A stretch of DNA of 17,773 nucleotides from an uncultured Oxalobacter sp. (GTDB lineage Bacteria; Pseudomonadota; Gammaproteobacteria; Burkholderiales; Burkholderiaceae_D): the NCBI GenBank assembly GCA_905202055.1, contig CAJKQK010000042.1, positions 1-17,773 of the forward strand. Reading direction: 5' to 3'. Below the pieces are notes generated by a model. The model was not told the origin of the DNA. It saw nothing but the letters and a program-made list of their open reading frames with translations, and searched no databases. Of the stretch, positions 7,100-14,509 are shown in pieces; the first letter of the stretch is position 1, and every line of letters begins with the position of its first letter. The position numbers were made by a program, and so were the translations under genes.

Positions 7100-7783
7100 T
7101 CAATGGCGGTGTTTCACTACCGGAAGAAAACGTTCAATTGACGCAATGATTTCGCTTGAGACAGCTTGAGGGCGTCGTGTGACAAGATCCCTATATGGCT
7201 GCAAAACCAGATGGCTGGCACCCAGTTCCATCAGCTGTTTCGCCATTTTTCCCGCATTGTCGGGATTGAAGAAAAGAGGATCGACAGTACAGCGCAATTC
7301 ATAATCCTTACCGGAATCCAGAATCCGGATAAGGGAATCTTTTGCGCGCTGTCCATTGCCTCCACCGGTAATGAGCTCATACTCATCAAAAGGAGCCTTG
7401 ATATCCAGTCCGACCCATTCAACCAAAGGCAATACCCTGGACAATCTTTCCGGGTAAACACCTGAAGTATGAAGGGCGACTTCAAAACCGTTTTGATGAA
7501 TTTGCCCGATCGCTTCAGGCAATTGCCTTTGCAACAAGGGTTCACCGCCGCTGAAAACAACCCCCTCAAGCAGTTCCCGTCTGGTTTCAAGCCATCGCAG
7601 GGTATCGTGCCATGAATATTGCGGCGTCCCTCCCGGTTCCAGCAAATGCCGGTTATGGCAGTAACGACAATGCCAGGGACATCCCTGACAGAAAATGACG
7701 GCAGCCAGTCTGCCGGGGAAATCGATCGTCGTAAACGGCGTGATTCCCCCGACGCGAATATCGATACTATCGACCGCAACCAC
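7100..7783 (-). CDS. nrdG: Anaerobic ribonucleoside-triphosphate reductase activating protein (radical SAM)
   Basis: NrdG is a [4Fe-4S] radical SAM enzyme that makes the glycyl radical of class III ribonucleotide reductase. The cluster motif CPWHCRYC (CX3CX2C, residues 35-42 from the start used here) lies after GITPFTTIDFPG, the standard N-terminal signature of this group. FSGGEPLLQ and the WVGLDIKAP strand follow. I use GTG 7783 (227 aa), which overlaps the end of the upstream glycyl-radical gene by 17 bases, as in translational coupling. The frame is open to a TTG at 7819, but the extra 12 residues look non-conserved. Third gene of the nrdD operon. Confidence 0.94.
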   Translation of the reverse strand: MVAVDSIDIRVGGITPFTTIDFPGRLAAVIFCQGCPWHCRYCHNRHLLEPGGTPQYSWHDTLRWLETRRELLEGVVFSGGEPLLQRQLPEAIGQIHQNGFEVALHTSGVYPERLSRVLPLVEWVGLDIKAPFDEYELITGGGNGQRAKDSLIRILDSGKDYELRCTVDPLFFNPDNAGKMAKQLMELGASHLVLQPYRDLVTRRPQAVSSEIIASIERFLPVVKHRH

Positions 7784-7949
7784 AAATCTTGTCCAGCTCG
7801 GCAACGGGAATTTCAGCAAAATGAACCCGATCGTGATGTTCGCTTTGCTTTCCCGGATTGAATTCGGAAACCGGTCTGTGATAGCCCATCACGCGCGTCC
7901 ATACTTCACAGCGCTGTCTTTTTTCCTGTGGCAATTGTGATTTATCCAT
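7767..7949 (-). CDS. Stand-alone glycyl-radical subunit of class III ribonucleotide reductase (NrdD C-terminal domain)
   Basis: This 60-aa protein corresponds to the C-terminal glycyl-radical segment of NrdD. It has CEVWTRVMGYHRPVSEFNPG (14-33) followed by KQSEHHDR, matching the NrdD pattern RVxGYxRPVxxxNxGKxxExxxR. Gly22 in RVMGY is the predicted radical site, and Cys14 plus the CGCG near the end could bind metal. The start is ATG 7949: AAAGGA lies about six bases upstream. Two earlier in-frame ATGs (7964, 7955) flank that Shine-Dalgarno. The gene lies in the same frame as nrdD, separated from it by a TGA at 7973-7971. It overlaps nrdG. It should assemble with the larger NrdD subunit and be activated by NrdG. 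Confidence 0.88.
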   Translation of the reverse strand: MDKSQLPQEKRQRCEVWTRVMGYHRPVSEFNPGKQSEHHDRVHFAEIPVAELDKICGCGR

Positions 7950-7970
7950 TTTCATTCCTTTCATTAAAAA

Positions 7971-10034
7971 TCATTGCGGGTTCTTCGACAATTCAGCCAT
8001 AAGCTCTTCATCGCAAACCGGACAGAATTCATGTTCTCCTGATAGATAACCATGTTTCGGACAAATCGAGAACGTCGGTGTTACCGTCAGATAAGGGAGG
8101 CGATAATTCGTCAATGCCGTTTTCACCAGTTTTCTGCACGCTTCCGGCGAGGAAATCTGTTCCTGCATATACAAGTGAAGCACCGTACCGCCGGTATAAC
8201 GGATCTGCAGATCATCCTGACGATTCAGGGCTTCAAACGGATCATCGGTATAACCGACTGGTAACTGGGAAGAATTCGTGTAATAAGGATGTTCTTCCGT
8301 ACCGGCCTGCAAAATGTCCGGATACCGTTTTTTGTCTTCGCGGGCAAAGCGGTAAGTCGTCCCTTCCGCCGGCGTGGCTTCCAGATTGTAAAGGCTGCCG
8401 GTTTCTTCCTGATACCCTTTCATCCTTTCACGCAAATGATCCAGCAGGCGCAAGGCCAGAGCATGGCCAAATTCCGTCGTGATATCGTCCTTGTCATCGG
8501 TGAAGTTACGGACCATTTCATTAATACCGTTCACACCGATTGTCGAAAAGTGGTTGCGAAGCTTGCCCAGATAACGGCGTGTGTAAGGAAAGAGACCGTC
8601 ATCCATCAAACGCTGAACCACTTTCCGTTTGATTTCCAGACTGTCTTTTGCCATATCCGCCAGATAATCCAGACGAGCCAGAAGTCCCTTTTCATCGCCT
8701 TTGAACAGATAACCGAGACGGGCGCAATTGATCGTCACCACGCCAATCGATCCGGTCTGCTCCGCGGAACCAAACAGGCCGTTACCGCGCTTGAGCAATT
8801 CTCTCAAGTCAAGTTGCAAACGACAGCACATGGACCGTACCATATTCGGTGAGAGATCCGAATTCAGGAAATTCTGGAAATACGGCAAACCGTATTTCGC
8901 CGTCATGGCAAAAAGACGCTCTGCATTTTCCGATTCCCACGGAAAATCGGAAGTAATGTTATAAGTCGGGATCGGGAAAGTGAATACCCTGCCACGCCGG
9001 TCACCTGCCGTCATCACCTCGATATAGGCCCGGTTCAACATATCCATTTCTTCCTGCAATTCACCATACGTGAACGGCATTTCCCGACCGGCGATCACCG
9101 GAACCTGCTCGCGCAAATCTTCGGGGCAAACCCAATCGAAAGTCAGATTGGTAAATGGTGTCTGCGTTCCCCAGCGTGAAGGCACATTCAGGTTATAAAT
9201 AAATTCCTGCATGTTCTGGCGAACCTGGTCATAAGAGAGCCGGTCATTCCGTACATAAGGAGCCAGATACGTATCGAAGGAGCTGAACGCCTGGGCGCCG
9301 GCCCATTCGTTTTGAAGCGTGCCCAGAAAATTGACCATCTGGCCCAATGCCGTCGAGAAATGCTTGGGCGGGTCTGCCTCAGGTTTGCCTGTAATACCAT
9401 TGAAACCTTCATACAGAAGCTGCCTCAGGGACCATCCGGCACAGTAACCGCACAGCATATCCAGATCATGGATATGATAATCGGCATCCCGATGTGCCTG
9501 TCCGATTTCGGGGGAATAAACATGGCTCAGCCAGTAATTGGCCGTCACCTTGCCGGACACGTTCAAAATCAGTCCACCCAGCGAATAGCCCTGATTGGCA
9601 TTGGCCTGAACGCGCCAGTCGGCACGATCGACATATTCTTCAACAGAAGAAGCGACATCCACCAGCGTCCTTCTGTCCTGACGCAAACGATGGCGCTGGT
9701 CACGATATGTGGCGTAGGCACGGAAAGTCTTGGTGTGATTCGCATCGACAAGCATCTGCTCGACGACATCCTGAACCTGTTCGACCGTCGGAGGTGCTCC
9801 GACAAAACGATGGCGCAAAACCTTCAACGTCCTTTGCGTCAGCAACTGGGCCTCATCTTCACCAAAGTCTCCGGTTGCCCTGCCTGCTTTGGTCAGGGCG
9901 ACAGTAATACGATTGGCATCAAAAGGAACATCGGCGCCGTCACGTTTAATAATACGTTGCGGCAATGGCGGCAATACGGATGGTGTCGGCGATACAGGAT
10001 CCCTGTCGATAACGGCGCTTTCTTCCGCTTTCAT
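7971..10034 (-). CDS. nrdD: Anaerobic ribonucleoside-triphosphate reductase, catalytic subunit lacking the glycyl-radical domain
   Basis: This class III reductase subunit converts NTPs to dNTPs without oxygen. From ATG 10034 (AGAGGT seven bases upstream) it is 687 aa. It has an N-terminal ATP-cone (about 26-115, IIKRDGADVPFDANRI), then the ten-stranded barrel with CGYCAGWSL (195-203) and SMCCRLQL (401-408), which carry candidate active-site cysteines. The end is a zinc-site segment CPKHGYLSGEHEFCPVC (658-674). It then stops at NPQ-TGA without the RVxGY glycyl-radical motif that every self-contained NrdD carries. That motif is encoded by the next gene. The frame is open to a TTG at 10070, but ATG 10034 has the better ribosome site. 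A cobalamin riboswitch precedes it. Confidence 0.95.
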   Translation of the reverse strand: MKAEESAVIDRDPVSPTPSVLPPLPQRIIKRDGADVPFDANRITVALTKAGRATGDFGEDEAQLLTQRTLKVLRHRFVGAPPTVEQVQDVVEQMLVDANHTKTFRAYATYRDQRHRLRQDRRTLVDVASSVEEYVDRADWRVQANANQGYSLGGLILNVSGKVTANYWLSHVYSPEIGQAHRDADYHIHDLDMLCGYCAGWSLRQLLYEGFNGITGKPEADPPKHFSTALGQMVNFLGTLQNEWAGAQAFSSFDTYLAPYVRNDRLSYDQVRQNMQEFIYNLNVPSRWGTQTPFTNLTFDWVCPEDLREQVPVIAGREMPFTYGELQEEMDMLNRAYIEVMTAGDRRGRVFTFPIPTYNITSDFPWESENAERLFAMTAKYGLPYFQNFLNSDLSPNMVRSMCCRLQLDLRELLKRGNGLFGSAEQTGSIGVVTINCARLGYLFKGDEKGLLARLDYLADMAKDSLEIKRKVVQRLMDDGLFPYTRRYLGKLRNHFSTIGVNGINEMVRNFTDDKDDITTEFGHALALRLLDHLRERMKGYQEETGSLYNLEATPAEGTTYRFAREDKKRYPDILQAGTEEHPYYTNSSQLPVGYTDDPFEALNRQDDLQIRYTGGTVLHLYMQEQISSPEACRKLVKTALTNYRLPYLTVTPTFSICPKHGYLSGEHEFCPVCDEELMAELSKNPQ

Positions 10035-10123
10035 TAAATAACCTCTGTTCGTTCTGGACAGGGAGCGCAAAGAAAACAGAACCGGAGCGCCTCAAGATCA
10101 GACAACAGAAAGGCGGTAACATT

Positions 10124-10159
10124 CCAGAAAAACAGTTTCCTTCAGGGCACCCCGCCCTG
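10124..10159 (-). promoter_or_regulatory. Hairpin plus T-run between the riboswitch and nrdD (possible expression platform)
   Basis: On the minus strand CAGGGC (10159-10154) pairs with GCCCTG (10148-10143) over a five-base loop. Ten bases later comes TTTTT (10132-10128). The gap makes it a poor standard terminator, but its position just after the B12 box fits a switching hairpin. Confidence 0.35.
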
Positions 10160-10174
10160 GTTTCGGGAAATTCA

Positions 10175-10345
10175 TGCAATGGCAGGTCTCCTGGCTTGCG
10201 GATTAACGCAATACATCTTCCTTCCCGGTTTCCCAGTGGTTTACGGATGTATCACTACCACACACAGTTGCGGGGGCAGCTTCGGAATAGTCTCTGTATG
10301 GACGGAACCGAATTCCCTTTTATCCCCTTTTTGGTGGGGAACCAT
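10175..10345 (-). ncRNA. Cobalamin (AdoCbl) riboswitch upstream of nrdD
   Basis: Read on the minus strand, the leader carries the conserved cobalamin-aptamer blocks in order. These are GGTTCCCC (10343-10336), AAAGGGAATTCGGT (about 10319-10306), GCTGCCCCCGCAACTG (about 10282-10267), CCACTGGG then GGGAAGG (about 10240-10220), and the B12 box AAGCCAGGAGACCTGCC (10197-10181). It lies about 150 bases before the nrdD ATG. B12 riboswitches normally repress when adenosylcobalamin is bound, and B12-independent isozymes such as MetE and non-class-II ribonucleotide reductases are known targets in genomes that also have the B12-dependent enzyme. Regulation of this operon by B12 is inferred from position. 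Confidence 0.95.
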
Positions 10346-10354
10346 TACTTGATC

Positions 10355-10360
10355 AGTATA
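10355..10360 (-). promoter_or_regulatory. Candidate -10 box for the nrdD operon
   Basis: The minus strand has TATACT about 10 bases before the riboswitch begins, the expected place for the promoter. The -35 region at 17 bases is weak. TTGAT at 10349-10353 on the plus strand is only half of an FNR-type site. Confidence 0.3.
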
Positions 10361-10558
10361 TCGCAAGTTTGACGATTGTGCAGTTGGTTAAAATCAATTC
10401 AGGTACCAGTCTTCCTTTCCGCCCATTACCACCATGGACAAAGATCGGAAAACCATCAGCAATATATAAGCAAATGAAATAAAATGCGTTTTCCATAGTC
10501 AATTAGGTTATTATGGTAAACATATACCGTTACAGTATTTCCCTTAAGAGGGCTCATC

Positions 10559-11374
10559 ATGACACCATCCATTTCGGTCATTGTTAGCACCCAGAATTCA
10601 CCCGATTGGCTCAAAAGGGTTTTATGGGGCTATGAAAACCAGAACTATAAAAACTTCCAGCTGATTATTGCCGACGACGGGTCAGACGATCCGACACAGG
10701 AATTAATTGAAAATTTCCGGAAAACATCAAGCATGAAGATCGAGCATCTTTGGCATCCCCGTAATGGTTGCCAGAAAAGCCATATGCTCAACCGTGCCGT
10801 CATGCACGCCGATGGAAATTACCTTATTTTTACTGAAGACAACTGTATTCCGCGTTTCGATTTTGTAAAGACACATAAAAACTCGGCAAAGCCAAATCAT
10901 TTTTTATCAGGCGGCCACAGCAAATTACCAATGTGTTGCAGCCAGCAAATCGGTGAAGACGAAATCACGTCGAACGAAGCCTTCGACATAATGTGGTTAC
11001 AGTCACACGGATACCCGACTTATGCAAAGAAACTGCGATTGATAGCACGATGGCCTTTTAACAAACTGCTCAATCTGATCCCGACGGATAACAGATGGAA
11101 CGGACACAATGCGTCCGGATGGAAATCCGACATCATCAAAGTCAATGGCTTTGATGAACGGATTATGGAAGGGGGAGAAGATCTTGAATTCGGCGATCGC
11201 CTGAAACAAGCCGGTATCCATGCAAAAAGGGTTCGATACTCAGCCGTATGCGTTCACCTGTCCCATGCATTCGGGTTTGACGACAGTCTGGTAACCCAAG
11301 AAACCCGCGTCATGCAGCAAGAAACTCTGGCAAGCAAAAGCATATACACCCTGTTCGGCATCGTCAAAGGCTGA
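10559..11374 (+). CDS. Family 2 glycosyltransferase (GT2 with C-terminal galactosyltransferase-like domain)
   Basis: This 271-aa GT-A enzyme probably adds a sugar to lipopolysaccharide or another surface glycan. ATG 10559 has AAGAGGG about eight bases upstream. The nucleotide-binding N-terminus SVIVSTQN (6-13) and DDGS (39-42) are present, as is the acceptor/catalytic half VNGFDERIMEGGEDLEFGDR (195-214) with its GGED. Where relatives have a metal-binding DGDCIP, this protein has EDNCIP (93-98), and GFRK is GCQK (70-73). It stands alone, divergent from the nrdD operon and convergent with the radical SAM gene. There are no membrane segments, so it is cytosolic or peripheral. Sugar donor and acceptor are unknown. 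Confidence 0.88.
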   Translation: MTPSISVIVSTQNSPDWLKRVLWGYENQNYKNFQLIIADDGSDDPTQELIENFRKTSSMKIEHLWHPRNGCQKSHMLNRAVMHADGNYLIFTEDNCIPRFDFVKTHKNSAKPNHFLSGGHSKLPMCCSQQIGEDEITSNEAFDIMWLQSHGYPTYAKKLRLIARWPFNKLLNLIPTDNRWNGHNASGWKSDIIKVNGFDERIMEGGEDLEFGDRLKQAGIHAKRVRYSAVCVHLSHAFGFDDSLVTQETRVMQQETLASKSIYTLFGIVKG

Positions 11375-11398
11375 GCCTGCAGCCTGATCAGAAAACGA

Positions 11399-12022
11399 TC
11401 ACACGAGATCATCCAGAACACGGCGCCTGAACTTGACGCCCAGCTCCCTTGCAATCGCTTCACATTTGGCAATATCGACTCCTGGCAAACCATCTATAGC
11501 CGTCACCGTCACATCACCACCGGCCTTTTTCGCACTTTTGATAAAGTCGATCACTGCCGCATAAGTCCCCGCATTTTTGGGACGACAATGGCGATCGTAA
11601 GTTTCTTCATCCTGCGCATTCAGTGAAACGGAAAGCGTCGGAATCGCAGCGACCAGTTCCGCAGCGATATCACGGCCATTCAGCATACTGCCCGTGCCAT
11701 TCGTATTCAGGCGCAATTTCGCGCCCTTTTCTTTCAGCTGCTTCGCCACTTCCAGCATGACGTCGAGACGCATGGTCGACTCACCCATACCGCAAAAAAC
11801 GATTTCCCTGTAATCTGCAGGATTGCCTGCCGCTTCAATCAACTCCTCTACAGAAGGATTATGGTGAAGTCGCATATCGTATTCCTTGACAGACCATGCG
11901 CCGTTGAATTTCGGACAAAATGCGCATCGCAAAATACCGCAACGGTTCGTCACGTTCAGATATCGGCTGCCATGCAGGGTGTAACCGATCGTATCCTCGT
12001 ACTGGCCTTTTTCTTCTGCCAT
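11399..12022 (-). CDS. Radical SAM protein, TatD-associated type, with CX4CX2C cysteine motif
   Basis: This 207-aa protein matches my memory of the short radical SAM family annotated as TatD-associated. It has YLNVTNRC (21-28), EIVFCGMGEST (73-83, the GGE-like strand), LRLNTNG (103-109), SVSLNAQDEETYDRHCRP (131-148) and DGLPGVDIAKC (177-187). The cluster cysteines are C28, C33 and C36, giving CX4CX2C instead of the canonical CX3CX2C. ATG 12022 has GAGGT eight bases upstream. No tatD gene is in the window. It follows a small membrane protein gene by 65 bases and glmS before that, all on the same strand. Substrate unknown. Confidence 0.85.
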   Translation of the reverse strand: MAEEKGQYEDTIGYTLHGSRYLNVTNRCGILRCAFCPKFNGAWSVKEYDMRLHHNPSVEELIEAAGNPADYREIVFCGMGESTMRLDVMLEVAKQLKEKGAKLRLNTNGTGSMLNGRDIAAELVAAIPTLSVSLNAQDEETYDRHCRPKNAGTYAAVIDFIKSAKKAGGDVTVTAIDGLPGVDIAKCEAIARELGVKFRRRVLDDLV

Positions 12023-12087
12023 AAGATAACCTCGATTCTTTTTTCAAAAAAAGTGAACCGGGGATATCCCGGTATTTCAATGATAAC

Positions 12088-12357
12088 TCAACGGGCGGCA
12101 AACCAGCTGATCAATAACATGACAATACCGATATTGACAACAATATTCAGCTTTGGCATGACCCTGCCGTTAGCCCGAAGGAGATTGACGAGTGCCCAGG
12201 AACTCCACAGCACGATTTCTCCCACCCCTCTGAAAAGATCCCATCCGTTTTGGGCAATGACGATACCGTAAATACCCTGTATCGCCAGCAAAATACAGAA
12301 CGCCGCCAAAACATAACGGACACTCCGCCTGTTCACAAATTCCCAAAAAGCATCCAT
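12088..12357 (-). CDS. Small integral membrane protein of unknown function
   Basis: The 89-aa product starts at ATG 12357 behind a strong AAGGAG six bases upstream; an upstream in-frame start at 12384 lacks such a site. Three hydrophobic stretches (about 13-35, 43-60 and 67-86) suggest an inner-membrane protein with very short loops. I recognise no family. It lies between glmS (64 bases upstream) and the radical SAM gene (65 bases downstream), so the three may be one operon. Confidence 0.75.
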   Translation of the reverse strand: MDAFWEFVNRRSVRYVLAAFCILLAIQGIYGIVIAQNGWDLFRGVGEIVLWSSWALVNLLRANGRVMPKLNIVVNIGIVMLLISWFAAR

Positions 12358-12421
12358 AGATACTCCTTGCTTCAATTCAGGCAAGCAAACCGGACAAATC
12401 GGCGCCGGTTGACTGCCTCTT

Positions 12422-14239
12422 TTATTCTACCGTAACGGATTTGGCCAGATTACGGGGCTTGTCGACATCCGTTCCGCGAACCAGTGCCGTATGATATGCC
12501 AGTAACTGCAATGGAATCACATGGAGGATCGGTGAAAGCAAACCATAATTTTCCGGCATACGGATAACGTGAATACCCTCTTCCGAAATCATTTGCGTAT
12601 CCGAATCGGCAAAAACATAAAGTTGGCCGCCACGGGCACGAACTTCCTGCATATTCGACTTCAGTTTTTCCAGCAGGTCATCTTTCGGGGCAATCGTCAC
12701 AACCGGCATCTTGTCCGTCACCAATGCCAGAGGTCCATGTTTCAATTCTCCGGCAGGATAGGCCTCCGCATGAATATACGAAATTTCTTTCAGCTTCAAA
12801 GCCCCTTCCAGAGCAATCGGATAATGAATGCCACGACCGAGGAAGAGCGCATTATCATATTTCGAAAACTCTTCAGCCCATGCAATGATCTGTGGCTCCA
12901 GAGCCAATACCGCAGAAATGGCCACTGGCAAATGACGCAAGGATTTCAGGTGCTCCGCTTCCTGTCCGGCGGTAAGCTTGCCACGAATCTTGGCAATCGT
13001 TAAAGACAGAAGAAAAAGTGCTGTCAACTGGGTGGTAAACGCTTTCGTCGAGGCCACCCCGATTTCGACACCGGCCCGCGTAATATACGAAAGCATGCAT
13101 TCGCGCACCATGGCACTGGTCGACACATTGCAAATCGTCAGTGAATTCAACATGCCCAACTCATTGGCATGACGCAATCCAGCCAGCGTGTCCGCCGTTT
13201 CCCCGCTCTGTGTGATCGTCACAACCAGCTTGTTTTCATCGGGAACGCTATCGCGATATCGGTATTCACTGGCAATCTCCACTTCAACCGGAATTTTCGC
13301 AATCGACTCGAGCCAGTACTTGGCCGTCAGTCCGGCATAATAACTGGTCCCGCACGCCAGAATCAGAAGCGAGTCGATTTTACCGAGAACGGCAGCCGCT
13401 TTTTCACCAAACAGTTCCGGACTGATCCCTTCAATACCCTGCAAGGTATCCGCAATCGCCCGTGGCTGCTCGAAAATCTCCTTCTGCATGAAGTGGCGAT
13501 AAGGCCCCAATTCGGCCACACCTGAAAAAATGCTGACAGTCCGTATTTCACGCGATACAGCATCTCCATTTTCAGAATAGATCTGGCAATTATTCAGATG
13601 AATATCGACAACGTCGCCTTCTTCCAGATAAATGATCCTGTCCGTCATCCCGGCAAGCGCCATCGCATCCGATGCCAGAAAATGTTCATTTTCACCAACC
13701 CCGACAACAAGTGGCGACCCCTTTCTCGCACCAACCAGCCTGTCCGGTTCATCCTTGCAAATAACCGCAATCGCAAAAGCCCCGCGCAAACGACGAACAG
13801 TCGCTTGTACCGCTTTCAGAAGATCGTCCTGATACAGCCGGTCGATCAAATGGGCAATCACTTCCGTGTCGGTCTGGCTCGAAAAAATATAACCCTGCGA
13901 AATCAGCTCTTCACGCAACTCGGCATGATTTTCAATAATCCCGTTATGAACCAGTGCAATCCGCTTGCGTGAAAAATGGGGATGGGCATTATCCGTTGTT
14001 GGAGCCCCATGCGTTGCCCACCGTGTATGGGCGATTCCCAGAAAACCCGACAGGTTCTGGTGATCGACCTGCTTTTCCAGTTCCGCGACGCGCGACGTAC
14101 TGCGCGACCGTTCAAGATGCCCGTTCGTAAACAAGGCAATCCCACAGGAATCGTATCCCCTGTATTCCAGCCTCTTCAAACCTTCCAGCATGACCGGAAC
14201 CACATTTCGTCTGGCAACAACCCCAACAATCCCACACAT
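12422..14239 (-). CDS. glmS: Glutamine--fructose-6-phosphate aminotransferase (isomerizing)
   Basis: GlmS makes glucosamine-6-phosphate from fructose-6-phosphate and glutamine, the first step to UDP-GlcNAc for peptidoglycan and lipopolysaccharide. The 605-aa length is normal. The N-terminal glutaminase has nucleophile Cys2 (MCGIVG), RGYDSCG, HTRWATHG and HNGIIENH. Two SIS domains follow (about 285-415 and 455-590), with CGTSYYA, SQSGETADT-type (ITQSGETADT) and STKAFTTQ motifs. The C-terminus LAKSVTVE keeps the conserved active-site lysine (K600). Its Shine-Dalgarno is GAGGT. It is followed by the small membrane protein and radical SAM genes. I see no glmS ribozyme in the short leader. Confidence 0.98.
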   Translation of the reverse strand: MCGIVGVVARRNVVPVMLEGLKRLEYRGYDSCGIALFTNGHLERSRSTSRVAELEKQVDHQNLSGFLGIAHTRWATHGAPTTDNAHPHFSRKRIALVHNGIIENHAELREELISQGYIFSSQTDTEVIAHLIDRLYQDDLLKAVQATVRRLRGAFAIAVICKDEPDRLVGARKGSPLVVGVGENEHFLASDAMALAGMTDRIIYLEEGDVVDIHLNNCQIYSENGDAVSREIRTVSIFSGVAELGPYRHFMQKEIFEQPRAIADTLQGIEGISPELFGEKAAAVLGKIDSLLILACGTSYYAGLTAKYWLESIAKIPVEVEIASEYRYRDSVPDENKLVVTITQSGETADTLAGLRHANELGMLNSLTICNVSTSAMVRECMLSYITRAGVEIGVASTKAFTTQLTALFLLSLTIAKIRGKLTAGQEAEHLKSLRHLPVAISAVLALEPQIIAWAEEFSKYDNALFLGRGIHYPIALEGALKLKEISYIHAEAYPAGELKHGPLALVTDKMPVVTIAPKDDLLEKLKSNMQEVRARGGQLYVFADSDTQMISEEGIHVIRMPENYGLLSPILHVIPLQLLAYHTALVRGTDVDKPRNLAKSVTVE

Positions 14240-14277
14240 GAAAAAAACCTCATTCAGAATTCGTACACAAATACAAA

Positions 14278-14296
14278 AGAGTGATTATATCGCTCT
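14278..14296 (-). promoter_or_regulatory. Candidate glmS -10 box inside an imperfect palindrome
   Basis: The minus strand has TATAAT (14289-14284), 45 bases before the glmS start. It sits within the inverted repeat AGAGTGAT-TAT-ATCGCTCT (one mismatch). No clear -35 is visible. The palindrome over the -10 may be a repressor site or chance. Confidence 0.35.
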
Positions 14297-14420
14297 CTAT
14301 CGTTTCAGAACCGACAGACACCCGATCCACGGTTCAATAGACTATCACAAGCTTGCTTCATACGCTCGAAATTTGCGTTTCGAAATCAACAGGCAAAAAG
14401 AACGCCGAATCGATCAGGCA

Positions 14421-14454
14421 TAAAAAAGGCACACATGCAAGCATGTGTGCCTTT
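14421..14454 (-). terminator. Strong rho-independent terminator of the porin gene
   Basis: A perfect 14-bp inverted repeat, AAAGGCACACATGC (14425-14438) and GCATGTGTGCCTTT (14441-14454), is followed on the minus strand by a T-run (14427-14422). It lies 55 bases past the porin stop. The plus-strand side lacks a full T-run, so it acts mainly for the porin. Confidence 0.95.
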
Positions 14455-14476
14455 CGTTCTTTCTTATCAGACTGCA

Positions 14477-14495
14477 ATCCCGATCAGATCGGGAT
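14477..14495. repeat. 19-bp palindrome between porin stop and terminator
   Basis: ATCCCGATC-A-GATCGGGAT is a perfect 9+1+9 palindrome starting 15 bases past the porin stop codon. With no T-run it is probably not a terminator by itself; in RNA it would stack with the downstream terminator as a second 3' hairpin. Confidence 0.7.
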
Positions 14496-14509
14496 CACAT
14501 TCCGCACAA

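Noticed and set aside
7971..7973. TGA between nrdD and the glycyl-radical gene as a selenocysteine codon
   Set aside because: No SECIS-like hairpin follows the TGA, the position is a linker rather than a catalytic site, and an independent ribosome site precedes the downstream gene.
10346..10370. FNR-type site (TTGAT-N4-ATCAA) in the nrdD promoter region
   Set aside because: Only the TTGAT half is present; the second half reads ATATC, so the match is too weak.
11375..11398. Bidirectional terminator between the glycosyltransferase and the radical SAM gene
   Set aside because: Only a 5-bp dyad (TGATC/GATCA) and a loose AGGCT/AGCCT pair occur, with no T-run on either strand.
12385..12421. Terminator after glmS (AACCGG / CCGGTT hairpin)
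   Set aside because: Short stem, no T-run, and the next gene with its own strong ribosome site follows at once, so read-through in an operon is more likely.
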